NCBI GenBank assembly: GCA_965203835.1
Contig: OZ241919.1
Location: 2,914,001-2,978,000, forward strand
Origin: CBDCFV01 sp965203835
Lineage (GTDB): Bacteria; Chloroflexota; Dehalococcoidia; Lucifugimonadales; UBA3495
Length of the DNA: 64,000 nt
Direction: 5' to 3'
Part shown: positions 41,960 through 50,213 of the stretch, piece by piece
How the letters are laid out: the number at the start of each line of letters is the position of its first letter
Numbering within the stretch: the first letter of the stretch is position 1
Program-made: the position numbers and the translations under genes
Notes under the pieces: model-generated
What the model was told of the DNA's origin: nothing
The model's database searches: none
The model's input: the letters and a program-made list of their open reading frames with translations, nothing else

Positions 41960-41994
41960 ACGCAGAGGGCACGGAGAAGGCGCAGAGGACGGAG
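41959..41994. repeat. left flank repeat of the GxxExxY cassette
   Basis: A CGCAGAG-rich stretch (starts AACGCAGAGGGCACGGAG) that begins at the mgdD stop codon. It is an imperfect inverse of 42404-42441 downstream of the GxxExxY gene. Similar CGCAGAG repeats commonly border this family in other genomes. Confidence 0.7.
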
Positions 41995-42011
41995 AGAGAT
42001 AATTATTTGGC

Positions 42012-42401
42012 ATGTCCGAGCGAAACGAGCTTGATGCTATTACGAGGAGCATTATTGGTGCGGCCATTGACGTTCATAAAGCCCTTGGCCCCGGTCTTTT
42101 GGAATCGGTTTATGAAGCTTGCCTGACGTTTGAGCTTTCCGAGCGTGGAGTCAAGGTAGTACGGCAGAGGGGAGTGCCAGTAACATACAAGCAATTGACC
42201 TTGGACACCGGGTTCAGGTTGGACTTGCTTATCGAAGACAGCGTAATCGTGGAAATCAAGGCGGTAGACAAATTGCTACCGATTCACCACAGCCAATTGC
42301 TGACATATTTGAAGCTTTCGGAACTTAAAGTAGGCCTCCTGATAAACTTCAACGTAAATGTCCTGCGGACAGGTATCCAAAGAGTAGTAAATAATTATTA
42401 A
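42012..42401 (+). CDS. GxxExxY family protein (PD-(D/E)XK-like)
   Basis: 129 aa. GAAIDVHKALGPGLLESVYEACL carries the G-P-G-L-L-E-x-x-Y signature that names the family; FRLDLLIEDSVIVEIKAVDKL supplies the D...E-x-K of a restriction-nuclease-like core; HHSQLLTYLKLSELKVGLLINFN completes it. Function is unknown; its repeat-flanked placement inside other operons is typical of a mobile cassette. Here it separates mgdD from mgdA. Confidence 0.9.
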   Translation: MSERNELDAITRSIIGAAIDVHKALGPGLLESVYEACLTFELSERGVKVVRQRGVPVTYKQLTLDTGFRLDLLIEDSVIVEIKAVDKLLPIHHSQLLTYLKLSELKVGLLINFNVNVLRTGIQRVVNNY

Positions 42402-42403
42402 AA

Positions 42404-42441
42404 CTCTGCGCCCTCGGCGTACTCTTTGCGCTCTCGGCGTT
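42404..42441. repeat. right flank repeat of the GxxExxY cassette
   Basis: CTCTGCGCCCTCGGCG...CTCTCGGCGTT begins 2 bp after the gene's stop and is roughly the inverse of 41959-41994. Confidence 0.7.
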
Positions 42442-42468
42442 GAAAAAACCACCAAGAATAGAACGGTT

Positions 42469-43686
42469 ATGTTCCAGCTCTTCAAGAAAGACCGCATGTG
42501 GGACAAACGTCCGCTCCGGGACCACTACCAAGTGGTCATCATCGGAGGAGGCGTTCATGGCCTCTCCACAGCTTATTACTTGGCCAAGCGGGGCGTTACA
42601 TCGGTTGCGGTGCTGGACAAGGGCTACCTTGGCGGCGGCGCCAGCGCCAGGACGACCGCCATCATCCGCTCCAATTACCTGACGCCCGAGGGCATACCCT
42701 TCTTTGACGAGAGCGTCAAGCTGTACGAGAACCTAGCCAAGGAGTTGAACTTCAACCTTCTCTTCAACCAGATGGGGCGGCTGGACTTGGGCCATACCGA
42801 CTCCGCCGTGTACGGACTGAGAATGCGCACCGAGTTCAACCGCATCATGGGCGTGGACAGCCGGATGATTGGCCCGGCGGAGATCAAGAGACTCGTCCCC
42901 GCCATGGACGTGCGGCAAGGGAAACCCTTCCCGGTGATGGCGGCCCTTTATCATCCCCCCTGCGGCGTCATCCGTCATGACGCGGTTGTATGGGGATTCG
43001 GCCGGGGCGCAAGCCGGAAAGGCGTGGAACTTCACCCTTTCACCGAAGTCACCGGCATAGACGTGACCAATGGACACGTTCGTGGCGTGGAAACAAGCCG
43101 GGGTTTCGTTGGCGCAGACACGGTGTTGAGCGCGACGGCGGGTTGGAGTTCCACCATTGCCCGGATGGTGGGGATGGAGCTTCCCCTGAGTACCCACCCG
43201 TTGCAGGCAATGGTGACGGAACCGCTCAAGCCCTTCATCGACAGGACTATCTCGTCGGCCAATCTCCACGCCTACGTTTACCAGACCGACCGGGGAGAAG
43301 TGGTGATAGGCGGAGGGGTTGATCCCTATCCCACCTACAGCCAGCAATCGGCCTTGCTGCCGATGGAAGAACTGGCCAAGCATACCCTGGAGTTGTTCCC
43401 CTGTCTCAAAAACGTCAAGGTGTTGCGGCAGTGGGCCGGGTTGTGCGACATCAGCCCCGACTATGCCCCAATCATGGGTCCGGTCGACGGCGTCGGCGGA
43501 TTCATTGTCAGTTGCGGCTGGGGAAGTTGGGGGTTCAAGGCGGCCCCGGCGGCGGGCAGCCGCATCGCCGAGTTGATAGCCACCGGAGACACGCCGGAAC
43601 GAATCAAACCTTTCGCCCTATCGCGCTTCAAGGAAGGCAAGCTAGTCAACGAGCGGGCCGCCGCTCCCGCGGCGGCGGTGCACTAG
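42469..43686 (+). CDS. mgdA: N-methylglutamate dehydrogenase subunit A (sarcosine oxidase beta-like)
   Basis: 405 aa. YQVVIIGGGVHGLSTAYYLAKRG is the N-terminal FAD site; the next blocks are ASARTTAIIRSNY, CGVIRHDAVVWGFGRGA (with the His that in SoxB lies at the flavin-linkage region), GEVVIGGGVDPYPTYSQQ, RQWAGLCDISPDYAPIMG and SCGWGSWGFKAAPAAG. All are SoxB features. This is the amine-oxidising flavoprotein subunit. It comes after the GxxExxY cassette rather than first, as is usual for mgdABCD. The amidotransferase starts on its last base. Confidence 0.9.
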   Translation: MFQLFKKDRMWDKRPLRDHYQVVIIGGGVHGLSTAYYLAKRGVTSVAVLDKGYLGGGASARTTAIIRSNYLTPEGIPFFDESVKLYENLAKELNFNLLFNQMGRLDLGHTDSAVYGLRMRTEFNRIMGVDSRMIGPAEIKRLVPAMDVRQGKPFPVMAALYHPPCGVIRHDAVVWGFGRGASRKGVELHPFTEVTGIDVTNGHVRGVETSRGFVGADTVLSATAGWSSTIARMVGMELPLSTHPLQAMVTEPLKPFIDRTISSANLHAYVYQTDRGEVVIGGGVDPYPTYSQQSALLPMEELAKHTLELFPCLKNVKVLRQWAGLCDISPDYAPIMGPVDGVGGFIVSCGWGSWGFKAAPAAGSRIAELIATGDTPERIKPFALSRFKEGKLVNERAAAPAAAVH

Positions 43687-44459
43687 TGGCCATCAACAGG
43701 GCCGGGAAACGGGCGCTGATTATCCAGCACGCGGCCCCGGAGACTCTGGCCGGGAACTTCACGGCATTGTTGAAGTCCCACGGGTTCTCGCTGGAACGCG
43801 CCAACATCTTCGAGGGCGCTCCCGCCTACGACCGGTTCAGTCCTCCCAACCTTTCTGATGTTTCCTTGGTGATAGTGCTGGGCGGCCCCATGTCGGCCAA
43901 CGACGACTTCCCTGCGCTGCATCAGGAACGGGAGTACCTGCAGAAGGCCTTGGAAGCCGGGAAACCCGTGTTCGGCATTTGCTTGGGAGCGCAGATGCTC
44001 TCCACCGCCTTGGGCGGCTCGGTGGAGCCGTCGGGAGGGTTCCAGTTCGGGCTTAGAAAGATTTCAGTCACCGCCGAAGGTCACGCCGATCCCGTCTTCG
44101 GTAAGTTGATTGTGCCGCTGGTGCCGACCCTGCACGGCGACTGCTTCACCATCCCGCCGGGTGCTGTGCAATTGGCCGACGGGCACATGCTGCTGAGGGA
44201 TGGGTGCTACCGGTGCATCAATATGGCCTTCCGTTACGGCAATTCCTACGCCTTCCAGTTCGAGCCTCAGTTGACCCTGGAGGAGTTCAAGGTGTGGGAC
44301 CGGGAGTTGCGCAGCGACTACGAATTGATGGGGAAGAATTTCGATCCGGCGGAAGAGGCTCGCAGAAACATGAGCGAATTCACCCGCTTCGCCCCGACTC
44401 ACGAGGCGCAAATGCGGGATATGTTCAACGCCTTCCTGAGCAACGCCGGGTTGATATGA
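43686..44459 (+). CDS. class I glutamine amidotransferase (GMP synthase-like GATase1)
   Basis: 257 aa from the GTG at 43686, which overlaps the mgdA stop by one base. LVIVLGGPMSANDDFPAL, VFGICLGAQMLSTALGG (nucleophile Cys in GICLG), LHGDCFTIPPGAVQLA and YAFQFEPQLTLEEF (with Glu in place of the usual HPE His region: FQFEPQ) are type I GATase blocks. Family members hydrolyse gamma-glutamyl bonds; here one candidate is gamma-glutamylmethylamide produced by GmaS, but this is inference. In the usual triad motif Q-x-H-P-E the His appears replaced (Q-F-E-P-Q), so activity is questionable. Confidence 0.82.
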   Translation: MAINRAGKRALIIQHAAPETLAGNFTALLKSHGFSLERANIFEGAPAYDRFSPPNLSDVSLVIVLGGPMSANDDFPALHQEREYLQKALEAGKPVFGICLGAQMLSTALGGSVEPSGGFQFGLRKISVTAEGHADPVFGKLIVPLVPTLHGDCFTIPPGAVQLADGHMLLRDGCYRCINMAFRYGNSYAFQFEPQLTLEEFKVWDRELRSDYELMGKNFDPAEEARRNMSEFTRFAPTHEAQMRDMFNAFLSNAGLI

Positions 44460-44469
44460 AGTAAACCGG

Positions 44470-45609
44470 CTACGGAGTCCACGACCTCCCCTTGGCTTGA
44501 ATGAGGTCCATGTTCAGCGCCGTTCCTCCGTCTCCTCCCTCCGGGAACCGGAAACGGCCGTTTTCGATCCGTTCCGGCGGGGATAGCACTTCGGCCCGCC
44601 ACTCGGCTTCGTAGACAGCGTGCTCCAAGGGCATCGAACCGACCACCGCCGCCGCGACGCTGGCGCTGGCGAGTTGGGACACCGGCCCGGATGGGCTGTG
44701 AAGAGACGCGCTCCCTCCTGCTTGTATCACTGCACGGCTGGCGCGGCACGCCTCGGCAACGCCGCCGCAATACTTGATGTCGGGCATGAGAATCCGCAAG
44801 GCCCCGCTGTCCAGCAGGTTGGTGAAGAACTCCTCCCCATAGCCGTCCTCGCCTCCGGCCATTGGTTGGGAGATTCTTGTGGCAACGCGGGTCAGTTCCC
44901 GAAGGCCGGTTGCCGGCGGGATAGGCTCCTCGAACCACGCTATGTTGGACTCCGCCAACTTGTCGGCTATTACAACCGCGCTCTCTTCGTCGAAACAGCT
45001 ATGGCAGTCCACAAAAATGTCTACCCCGGGGCCTATTGCGGCCCTGACCGCCTCCACCCTGGCGACGCCTATAACGGCCGCTTCCAGTATCGCATCGGTG
45101 GTCTGCCCGTGGGCGATGTCGTCGAAGGGCGCGCACTTGATGGTGCGAAAACCCTCTTTCGCGGCGCGTTCCGCTGCCGCGGCAAAATCGTCCGGGGTGC
45201 GGCGCGCGCCCAGCAGGGACCGGTTTATGTTGGCGTAGAGCGGCACGCTATTCTGCGGTTCGCCGCCGAGAAACTCGGTAAGGCCTTGGCCGCTGTGACC
45301 GGCCTGCAACCCGACGACGGCGGTGCGGAGGGAACTGACGGCTACCGCCAGGGAGTGGTCGTTCTGCAACCGGTCCGGGGCGATGCCCAGGAGACCCGCG
45401 ACCATCGACTCATCGTCAATGGCGCGCTGCCCAAGCTTGGACATCATCTGCGTCAAGTGGTCGACCACCCGTTTGGTGGCGCCGCCGGCGGTGACTTCGA
45501 CGATGTACACGGCTTGCCCGTCGGATAGTTCAGCGAATGTCCATTCTGTCCGCTCCGTCACCGGGACCGCATGAAACTTGAGGCTTTTCAGCCGGATGGG
45601 GTGCGCCAC
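44470..45609 (-). CDS. mandelate racemase/muconate lactonizing enzyme family protein
   Basis: 379 aa from the GTG at 45607-45609, six bases after GGAGG. The capping domain comes first (SLKFHAVPVTERTEWTF), then the barrel: FRTIKCAPFDDIAHG (Lys), GVDIFVDCHSCFDEESA (metal Asp), AWFEEPIPP (Glu), QPMAGGEDGYGEEF and RILMPDIKYCGGVAEACRAS. This is an enolase-superfamily acid-sugar dehydratase or racemase of undefined specificity. It converges on the amidotransferase with a 10-bp gap. Confidence 0.88.
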   Translation of the reverse strand: MAHPIRLKSLKFHAVPVTERTEWTFAELSDGQAVYIVEVTAGGATKRVVDHLTQMMSKLGQRAIDDESMVAGLLGIAPDRLQNDHSLAVAVSSLRTAVVGLQAGHSGQGLTEFLGGEPQNSVPLYANINRSLLGARRTPDDFAAAAERAAKEGFRTIKCAPFDDIAHGQTTDAILEAAVIGVARVEAVRAAIGPGVDIFVDCHSCFDEESAVVIADKLAESNIAWFEEPIPPATGLRELTRVATRISQPMAGGEDGYGEEFFTNLLDSGALRILMPDIKYCGGVAEACRASRAVIQAGGSASLHSPSGPVSQLASASVAAAVVGSMPLEHAVYEAEWRAEVLSPPERIENGRFRFPEGGDGGTALNMDLIQAKGRSWTP

Positions 45610-45725
45610 TGCCAACCTCCGAGAATAAATAGCCGGTACTGTGGTCAATAATCGCAATACCGGCTTGATGCGGTACGGATGCGTGGTCCCAGGTTATACG
45701 GCTGCTTGTCGCAAGTGCCCAAAGA

Positions 45726-46088
45726 TCAGGTGTTGTGCAGCAAATGCTCCATCCTGTCTACAAAGTTCGACGCATCTTGCAGCCGCCGTGAAACGCCCGC
45801 CCGGTCCAGTGTGTCCTCGTAAAAGTTGCCGTGCAGTGCGCGGGCGGAGTCGAACAGTCTTTCAGTATGGATAGCCCCGGTTTCCCGTGAAAACGCCTCC
45901 GCAGCAAAGAGGATGGACCGATGGCTCCGGTGTTCCACGCCCCTTTGGTCGGCGACGGCCTCGACCATCTGCGCCGCCGCACCCCAACCCTTCTCCGAGG
46001 CCTGGGTCAGGTCTCTAACTTCCAGTTCCTGGAACGCCTTGACCAAGTATTCCCGGCTTCGCTCCTGGTAGGTCTGTGCCTGCTGCAC
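45726..46088 (-). CDS. PaREP1/HEPN-like helical protein
   Basis: 120 aa, GTG start with AAGGAG four bases upstream. It is all-helical: YLVKAFQELEVRDLTQASEKGWGAAAQMVEAVADQRG, then SRETGAIHTERLFDSARALHGNFYEDTL. This resembles the PaREP1 branch of HEPN-type proteins. The R-x4-6-H RNase motif is not clearly present. It starts 13 bp downstream of the VOC gene on the same strand. Confidence 0.65.
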   Translation of the reverse strand: MQQAQTYQERSREYLVKAFQELEVRDLTQASEKGWGAAAQMVEAVADQRGVEHRSHRSILFAAEAFSRETGAIHTERLFDSARALHGNFYEDTLDRAGVSRRLQDASNFVDRMEHLLHNT

Positions 46089-46101
46089 CTGACTCCTTCC
46101 T

Positions 46102-46596
46102 CTATACGGCTGCTTTCCGGGCGTTCAGGACCTCGTCCCAAGGACCGGATAGCTGGCCGGTGGGGGTATCGCCGTGGAGGAACAGGTCTTCGTGCCGGTG
46201 CCACTGCTCCCTGGGCAACTCATAGTAGACCTCGATGCCGTTGCCGTCGGGGTCGGTGAAATAGATGCCCATCGATATGCCGTGGTCCCTTGGGGTCACT
46301 TCCACACCCTTCTCTTTGGTCCGGACGTAGAACTCTTTCAAGTCCTCAAGGTTATCCATTCGCCAAGCCATGTGGTTCAGCCCCACCTGTCCCTTCATGG
46401 GCAGAGCGGCGTTTTCGCCCACTTCCATAAGGGCGACTTCGTGGGACTCGTCCAGATTGGCCGACATAAACGCGGCCCGGCCCGGCACGAAGTCATAGGT
46501 GTGGAGGCCGAGAATGTCCTCGTACCACTTGTGGGATAGCTCTGCGTTCCGAACGTAAATGTTCACGTGTCCCAAGTGATTAGGTCTGTAGCTCAT
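46102..46596 (-). CDS. VOC family protein (glyoxalase/dioxygenase fold)
   Basis: 164 aa from the second ATG (46594-46596); GGGAGA abuts the first. GHVNIYVRNAELSHKWYEDILGLHTYDF begins with the metal His, VGLNHMAWRMDNLEDLKEFY supplies the second His, and YFTDPDGNGIEVYYELPREQW ends with the Glu. The metal triad of a single vicinal-oxygen-chelate unit is intact. Extradiol dioxygenase or isomerase activity is possible. Confidence 0.87.
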   Translation of the reverse strand: MSYRPNHLGHVNIYVRNAELSHKWYEDILGLHTYDFVPGRAAFMSANLDESHEVALMEVGENAALPMKGQVGLNHMAWRMDNLEDLKEFYVRTKEKGVEVTPRDHGISMGIYFTDPDGNGIEVYYELPREQWHRHEDLFLHGDTPTGQLSGPWDEVLNARKAAV

Positions 46597-46701
46597 CGTC
46601 ATTCTCCCAGCAATTCAGCGGTATTGATGGATGCCGTTAGTATACCACTTACCCGTTGTCGGTTAAGTTTCCACGTTTGTTTTGTCAGAGGAAGTGCATC
46701 T

Positions 46702-46929
46702 TCAGCGTTGGCTGGCGTGGAGGATAGTGATTCCCACCACATCCTCCCCGTTATACCTCACGATAATGTCATCCTCGGTGAGTTCGCTGTCGGTGACATG
46801 TCCAGACTTGTTAAAGTGGATGTACAGCACGTCACCCTCTTCATCGTAAGAAGATCCCAAGTAACCCGTGGGGGAATGGCGCACCGCCGGCACCAAGTTC
46901 AAAAAGTCCTTCACGTGGTCCAAGGCCAT
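46702..46929 (-). CDS. DUF2283 family small protein, second gene of module 3
   Basis: 75 aa. SSYDEEGDVLYIHFNKSGHVTDSELTEDDIIVRYNGEDVVGITILHASQR is the canonical DUF2283 sequence pattern (Y-D-x-x-x-D-x-L-Y-I ... GITI). The ATG at 46927-46929 is inside the preceding gene, five bases after CGGAGG. The overlap of 19 bp is the same as in modules 1 and 2. Confidence 0.85.
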   Translation of the reverse strand: MALDHVKDFLNLVPAVRHSPTGYLGSSYDEEGDVLYIHFNKSGHVTDSELTEDDIIVRYNGEDVVGITILHASQR

Positions 46930-47222
46930 ATTTGCCTCCGTCTCATCAGAGAGGCGATTCTGCTAGTCAAAAAAGCGGTGATGATGAACCCGTCTCCGTT
47001 AAGTTCTCTGTATACTACCACAAGCCATTTATTGGGTTCCCACTGCCGTATAGCCAGCAGTTCACCTGCCCTCCCGGCTACCACCATGTGAGGGTGTTCT
47101 ACGGCATCAAGGATGTCTGCCCTCAAGCCAGTCAATTCGTTGTGGCCTTCCGTTATATGTCCCCATCGCTCATCAGTCAGACGAATTGGCACACCCAACG
47201 GCGAAGACGCAACGTCACACAT
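46911..47222 (-). CDS. BECR-like small protein (putative RNase toxin), first gene of module 3
   Basis: 103 aa. VPIRLTDERWGHITEGHNELTGLRADILDAVEHPHMVV, then NKWLVVVYRELNGDGFIITAFLTSRI, has the conserved H-I-x-x-x-H, K-W-L-V-V-V strand and I-T-A-F ending of phage barnase/colicin-E5/RelE-like (BECR) small nucleases. It ends RRRQIWPWTT, where the CGG-AGG codons provide the ribosome site for the DUF2283 gene. Confidence 0.75.
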   Translation of the reverse strand: MCDVASSPLGVPIRLTDERWGHITEGHNELTGLRADILDAVEHPHMVVAGRAGELLAIRQWEPNKWLVVVYRELNGDGFIITAFLTSRIASLMRRRQIWPWTT

Positions 47223-47252
47223 TAACGATCCTCGACGATAGTCTTATACCAT

Positions 47253-47552
47253 TTAGCAGGTGGGGAGGATGGCGTTCAGCAGCACCTGGGGGTTGGGGGC
47301 GTCATCTTTGCGGCGACAGTCCAGCAGGTAGTTGTTGGCCGCACCCAAGGGGAGGAGACGATAGCCGGCGTCCATCACCCGGCGGATGAAGGGCCGGATT
47401 TCGGGCAAGGGATTGTGGTCGGACCAGGCAGCGAACCAGCGTTCGCAAAGGTCATCGCACAGCAGTCCCAGCCGGTACTCGGCCAGTTCGCGGGCCAGTT
47501 TACGTTGAAGGGCGCGGACGCGGCGCCAGAGGGCGTTTATTTCACTCACCAT
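47253..47552 (-). CDS. hypothetical protein
   Basis: 99 aa from the ATG at 47550-47552 (GGGGAG upstream); a longer frame of 116 aa is possible. It is basic and helical (INALWRRVRALQRKLARELAEYRLGLLCDDLCERWF), then PEIRPFIRRVMDAGYRLLP. I do not recognise a family. It stands alone between module 3 and a repeat region. Confidence 0.5.
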   Translation of the reverse strand: MVSEINALWRRVRALQRKLARELAEYRLGLLCDDLCERWFAAWSDHNPLPEIRPFIRRVMDAGYRLLPLGAANNYLLDCRRKDDAPNPQVLLNAILPTC

Positions 47553-47617
47553 GATGGTCAACTCCCCAAGGGAAATTTCAGAAACGCGGACATTTGCGGA
47601 CATTTCAGGACATTCGG

Positions 47618-47660
47618 GTTGTCTGAATCAGGATTTACGGGATGCCAGGATTTTCAGGAT
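47618..47660. repeat. 43-bp dispersed repeat, copy 2
   Basis: Inverse orientation of 16975-17017, with 3 mismatches in 43. It begins GTTGTCTGAATCAGG. It lies in the 311-bp stretch 47553-47863, which otherwise holds only a short direct repetition (GGACATTTgcGGACATTTcaGGACATTC at 47588-47615) and the leader of the CoxL-like gene. Confidence 0.85.
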
Positions 47661-47863
47661 GCGGCCTATTCCCCGTGCTGCACAGGTATATGGTAGTGAT
47701 GTGTTTTCCGAGACGGCAAGCGCGAAGTGTCAGTGGGTGGGATCAGGCTGTAATCGCTTGACACTTGAAGCCAACCGGCATAGATTGCCATAAACGGGCG
47801 GTGCAGCCGTCCGACCGCACTAGTTGCACGATTCCATCCATCCTACCAGGCAAGGACCGACAC

Positions 47864-50194
47864 ATGACTACTACCAGCGAAAGACAGGAAGCAGGCTCCG
47901 GGGAGTACCGGGTCGTTGGCACCAGGCCCATCCGTCACGACGGTTTGGAGAAGGTGACCGGGGCGGCCAAGTACGGGGCCGATACCCAGATATCCGGCAT
48001 GGTGCACGGCAAAGTCCTGCGCAGCCCCCACGCCCACGCGCGCATCCGCTCGATAGACACCAGCAAGGCCGAGGCACTGCCCGGGGTGGTTGCGGTGGCG
48101 ACCTCCAAGGACTTCCCGATCATCGAAGACCAGGTCATAGACTTCGCCGAAGCCCAGGGCACGGCGCGGCTCATGGCGGAGCACGTCATGGCCGACGACA
48201 AAGCCCTGTACAAGGGCCACGCGGTGGCGGCCGTGGCCGCGATCAGCCCCCACGTCGCCGAGCTGGCATTGGACTTGATCGAAGTGGACTACGAAGTCCT
48301 GCCGACGGTGCTGACCCTCCACGACGCGCTCAAGGAGGACGCCCCCATCCTGCACGACGACCTGACCACCATGTTCCGGGTGGAGCGGTTCGGCCGGGGC
48401 CAGGACACCGGCGTGAAGGGAAACATAGCGGGGCACATACAGCACAGGCTGGGCGACGTGGAGAAGGGATTTGCCGAGGCGGACGTAATCGTCGAGCGGG
48501 AGTTCGAGACCCAGACCGTTCACCAAGGCTACATCGAGCCCCATGCATCCACGGCGATATGGGCGCCCAACGACCGGATAACCATCTGGACGTGCACCCA
48601 AGGGGCCTTCGCCATCCGGGCCTCCACCGCGGCCATCATGGGCATCCCGGAGTCTAACGTGAAGGTCATCCCGACGGAAATCGGGGGCGGTTTCGGCGCA
48701 AAGATCACCACCTACTTGGAGCCGGTGGCCGCCGTGCTGTCCAAGAAGTGCGGCCGCCCGGTAAAGATGGTGATGAACCGCAAGGAGGTCTTCGAGGGCA
48801 CCGGCCCCACCTCCGCCACCTTCATTCGCTGCAAGATCGGCGCAACCAAGGAAGGCAAGATAACCGCCGCCCAGTTGTACATGGCCTACGAGGCCGGCGC
48901 TTTCCCCGGTTCGCCCGTGGGCGGCGGGACCATGTGCGCCACCGGGCCTTACAACATCGAAAACCTGCTGGTGGACGGCTACGACATCGTCTGCAACAAG
49001 CAGAAGGTCCAAGCCTACCGCGCTCCCGGCCAGCCGCAGGGCTGCTTCTCGGTGGAGCCGGTGATCGACGAACTTGCCGAGAAACTGGGCATCGATCCCA
49101 TGGACTTCCGGTTGATGAACGCCAGCAAAGAGGGCGACCGTATGCCCACCGGCGTACCCCACGCCGTGCTGGGCACCCGGGAGATGGAAGAGGAGATGAA
49201 GGCCCATCCCCACTACAGCGCGCCCCTGGACCGGTCCCCCGAGGGAGAGGGCGGGTCAAAACGCCGGGGACGGGGCTCCGCCGTGGGGTTCCGCTGGCAG
49301 GGCGGTCAAGCCTCTTCGGCCACCATCAACGTCAACAGCAACGGCACCATCAACCTGATAACCGGCTCGGTGGACATCGGCGGCACCCGCACCGCGGTGG
49401 CGATGCAGGCCGCCGAGGTGCTGGGGCTGCGGTCCGAGGATGTGTCGCCGACCGTGGTGGACACCGACGCCATCGGCTACACGGCCACCACCGGGGGCAG
49501 CCGAACAGCCTTCGACACCGGCTTGGCGGCCATGAACGCCGCCGAGGAAGTGAAGCGGCAGATGGCGGCCCGGGCAGCGCTGATCTGGGAGGTGCAGGAA
49601 GAGGATGTCGAGTTCCAGGACGGGACCTTCATATGCACCAGAAACACGGAGGACCGGTTCACCTTCCAGGAACTGGCCGAGCGGCTCATGCGCACCGGCG
49701 GTCCCATCACGGCATCCTCCACCTCCAACACCGGAGGCGTGGGCCCCATCATCGCCGGCAACATCATCGACGTAGAGGTTGACACCGATACGGGCAAGGT
49801 GGACGTGCTGCGTTGCACCGCCTTCATGGACGCCGGGAAAGCGGTGCATCCCAGCTACGTCGAGGGCCAGATGCAGGGCGGCACCGTGCAGGGCATCGGC
49901 TGGGCCCTGAACGAGGAGTACTTCTACGCCGACGACGGCACTATGAACAACTCCAGCTTCCTGGACTACCGGATGCCCACGACGCTGGACCTGCCGATGA
50001 TCGAGACGGTCATCACCGAGGTGCCCAACCCCCGACACCCCTACGGGCTGCGAGGCGTCGGCGAGGCCCCGATAATCCCGCCGCTGCCCGCGCTGGCCAA
50101 CGCCATCTACGACGCGGTAGGCGTCCGCATGACCCGGCTCCCGATGACGCCGGGGGCCATCCTGGAGGCGTTGGAGGGGAAGAACGAGGGCTGA
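47864..50194 (+). CDS. xanthine dehydrogenase family molybdopterin-binding subunit (CoxL-like)
   Basis: 776 aa from the ATG at 47864 with AAGGA seven bases upstream; the frame is open 33 codons further without support. GTRPIRHDGLEKVTGAAKYGADTQ opens the domain; EIGGGFGAKITTYLEPVAAVLSKK and VQAYRAPGQPQGCFSVEPVIDELAEKLGIDP are molybdopterin-dehydrogenase blocks; the C-terminal GLRGVGEAPIIPPLPALANAIYDAVG contains the catalytic GVGE Glu. The active-site loop reads AYRAPG, not AYRCSFR, so it is not form I CO dehydrogenase. The FAD (CoxM) and 2Fe-2S (CoxS) subunits are absent nearby. Its substrate is unknown. Confidence 0.9.
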   Translation: MTTTSERQEAGSGEYRVVGTRPIRHDGLEKVTGAAKYGADTQISGMVHGKVLRSPHAHARIRSIDTSKAEALPGVVAVATSKDFPIIEDQVIDFAEAQGTARLMAEHVMADDKALYKGHAVAAVAAISPHVAELALDLIEVDYEVLPTVLTLHDALKEDAPILHDDLTTMFRVERFGRGQDTGVKGNIAGHIQHRLGDVEKGFAEADVIVEREFETQTVHQGYIEPHASTAIWAPNDRITIWTCTQGAFAIRASTAAIMGIPESNVKVIPTEIGGGFGAKITTYLEPVAAVLSKKCGRPVKMVMNRKEVFEGTGPTSATFIRCKIGATKEGKITAAQLYMAYEAGAFPGSPVGGGTMCATGPYNIENLLVDGYDIVCNKQKVQAYRAPGQPQGCFSVEPVIDELAEKLGIDPMDFRLMNASKEGDRMPTGVPHAVLGTREMEEEMKAHPHYSAPLDRSPEGEGGSKRRGRGSAVGFRWQGGQASSATINVNSNGTINLITGSVDIGGTRTAVAMQAAEVLGLRSEDVSPTVVDTDAIGYTATTGGSRTAFDTGLAAMNAAEEVKRQMAARAALIWEVQEEDVEFQDGTFICTRNTEDRFTFQELAERLMRTGGPITASSTSNTGGVGPIIAGNIIDVEVDTDTGKVDVLRCTAFMDAGKAVHPSYVEGQMQGGTVQGIGWALNEEYFYADDGTMNNSSFLDYRMPTTLDLPMIETVITEVPNPRHPYGLRGVGEAPIIPPLPALANAIYDAVGVRMTRLPMTPGAILEALEGKNEG

Positions 50195-50213
50195 GCTTTT
50201 CGAGGAACACAGG

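Noticed and set aside
47843..49213. Long minus-strand frame opposite the CoxL-like gene, and similar antisense frames at 49256-50275, 11086-12096 and 54201-55403.
   Set aside because: They mirror strongly conserved genes on the other strand and show low-complexity composition without motifs.
47864..50194. Carbon monoxide dehydrogenase (form I CoxL).
   Set aside because: The active-site loop is AYRAPG rather than AYRCSFR, and CoxM/CoxS are absent.
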